Below are positions 13,585 through 13,978 of a stretch of 13,978 nucleotides of DNA, piece by piece (position 1 is the first letter of the stretch; the number at the start of each line of letters is the position of its first letter). Both the position numbers and the translations under genes were made by a program. The notes beneath the pieces were generated by a model, which saw nothing but the letters and a program-made list of their open reading frames with translations, made no database searches and had not been told where the DNA came from. Source of the stretch: Anaerolinea thermophila. Its GTDB lineage: Bacteria; Chloroflexota; Anaerolineae; Anaerolineales; Villigracilaceae. The stretch is from contig DYLB01000041.1 of assembly GCA_020722305.1 (NCBI GenBank), forward strand, positions 1-13,978, read 5' to 3'.

Positions 13585-13914
13585 CTAGCGGTCATCCCCA
13601 TCGCCGCGCAGGGTGCCGCGCTCGAGGCGGGAATAGAGCTTTTCGAGGTTGTACCCGGCCACATCGTCCAGGGACAGGCCGAGTTCGGTACAAACCTGGG
13701 CTACGTACCAGAGCACGTCGCCGAGTTCGGCTTTGAGGGCGGCCCGGGTCTCGTCGTTGATCTCTCCCCCTTTGTCGCGGAAGACTTTCTTGATCTTACC
13801 GGCTACCTCCCCGGCCTCGTTGACCAGCCCGAGGGCGGGGTAGATGACCGGGTGTCCGATGGCAGGATACCCGGCGGTCTTGCGGGATTTGGTCTGGTAT
13901 TCGTCGAAGTTCAT
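13585..13914 (-). CDS. MazG-like nucleotide pyrophosphohydrolase
   Basis: A small all-alpha NTP pyrophosphohydrolase, 109 residues, of the MazG-like/dUTPase-like superfamily, which hydrolyses (d)NTPs to monophosphates and pyrophosphate. The magnesium-binding set is clear: ExxE at Glu33-Glu36 (NEAGEVAGKIKK) and ExxD at Glu63-Asp66 (AELGDVLWYVAQV), with normal spacing. The N-terminus is MNFDEYQ, and the tail is acidic. It is a single-domain form, too short to be two-domain MazG, and could act on canonical or damaged nucleotides, or on ppGpp-like compounds; specificity is not visible. AAAGGA precedes the ATG. The gap to clpC is 138 bases, so the two may be transcribed separately. It could also be a phage-type house-cleaning enzyme, but nothing viral is nearby. 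Confidence 0.88.
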   Translation of the reverse strand: MNFDEYQTKSRKTAGYPAIGHPVIYPALGLVNEAGEVAGKIKKVFRDKGGEINDETRAALKAELGDVLWYVAQVCTELGLSLDDVAGYNLEKLYSRLERGTLRGDGDDR

Positions 13915-13925
13915 GATAGTCCTTT

Positions 13926-13954
13926 ATAGTATTACCATCGAAAATCTGTCGCAA
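13926..13954 (-). promoter_or_regulatory. Possible promoter of the mazG-like gene
   Basis: On the complement TTGCGA (13949-13954) and TACTAT (13926-13931) are 17 bases apart, placing the start site a few bases before the AAAGGA ribosome site. Each box matches four of six consensus positions. The -35 lies inside the hairpin at 13941-13967. Confidence 0.4.
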
Positions 13955-13967
13955 CCGCGAAGATTTT
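13941..13967. repeat. Hairpin at the right edge of the window
   Basis: Outer arms AAAATCT (13941-13947) and AGATTTT (13961-13967) enclose inner arms TCGC (13949-13952) and GCGA (13957-13960), with one bulged G and loop AACC. Either strand ends in TTTT, so it may be a terminator of a gene beyond the window, or an operator, as it overlaps the candidate -35 of the mazG-like gene. Confidence 0.5.
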
Positions 13968-13978
13968 GTAGCGCGATA

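Noticed and set aside
1..13978. CRISPR arrays, tRNA, rRNA, integrase or phage genes
   Set aside because: No regularly spaced direct repeats, cloverleaf sequences, rRNA motifs or transposase/integrase motifs were seen.

Overview
The window reads as a piece of bacterial chromosome. The genes are GC-rich, and the AT-rich intergenic spacers carry many hairpins and palindromic repeats. Two predicted lipoproteins, one with a long Thr-Pro linker and one with a toast-rack-like beta domain, together with a solitary urocanate hydratase, a clpC/radA neighbourhood and an acyl-CoA gene set, suggest a Chloroflexota (Anaerolineae-like) organism. That placement is inference from gene style only. No rRNA, tRNA, CRISPR array, integrase or transposase gene was seen.

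Layout. (1) Positions 1-2437 hold an acyl-CoA/oxidoreductase block. The 5' end of a thiolase-family gene is read leftward. From the same 148-bp divergent promoter region a rightward operon is read: a CitE/HpcH-type acyl-CoA lyase, an unrecognised 110-residue protein, and a short-chain dehydrogenase. (2) Positions 2478-4130 encode urocanate hydratase (HutU), convergent with that operon and without other histidine-utilisation genes in view. (3) A palindromic MITE-like element (4181-4340) lies upstream of hutU. (4) Positions 4409-6916 hold a Thr/Pro-linker lipoprotein, an Rrf2 regulator with a clear operator palindrome in its own promoter, and a toast-rack lipoprotein, each with a 3' hairpin. (5) Positions 7011-13914 form a leftward housekeeping and stress cluster: mazG-like pyrophosphohydrolase, clpC, msrA, dus, radA and a DUF3267-like membrane zinc peptidase.

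How the genes work together. ClpC (protein unfolding for ClpP), MsrA (methionine sulfoxide repair), RadA (recombination intermediate processing) and a MazG-type NTP pyrophosphohydrolase (nucleotide pool sanitation) make a loose stress-repair neighbourhood. clpC and radA are directly linked in Bacillus-type ctsR operons. The citE-hypothetical-SDR operon probably acts on a CoA-thioester substrate with the divergent thiolase, but the substrate cannot be told from sequence.

The most unusual content is in the non-coding and repeat structure. There are two different MITE-like palindromic elements (4181-4340 and 10053-10174), and the edge of a possible further copy of the second at the right end. 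A hairpin repeat has been absorbed into the 3' end of dus, where it encodes the last residues of the protein and supplies the likely ribosome binding site of radA. No plainly new multi-gene system was found.
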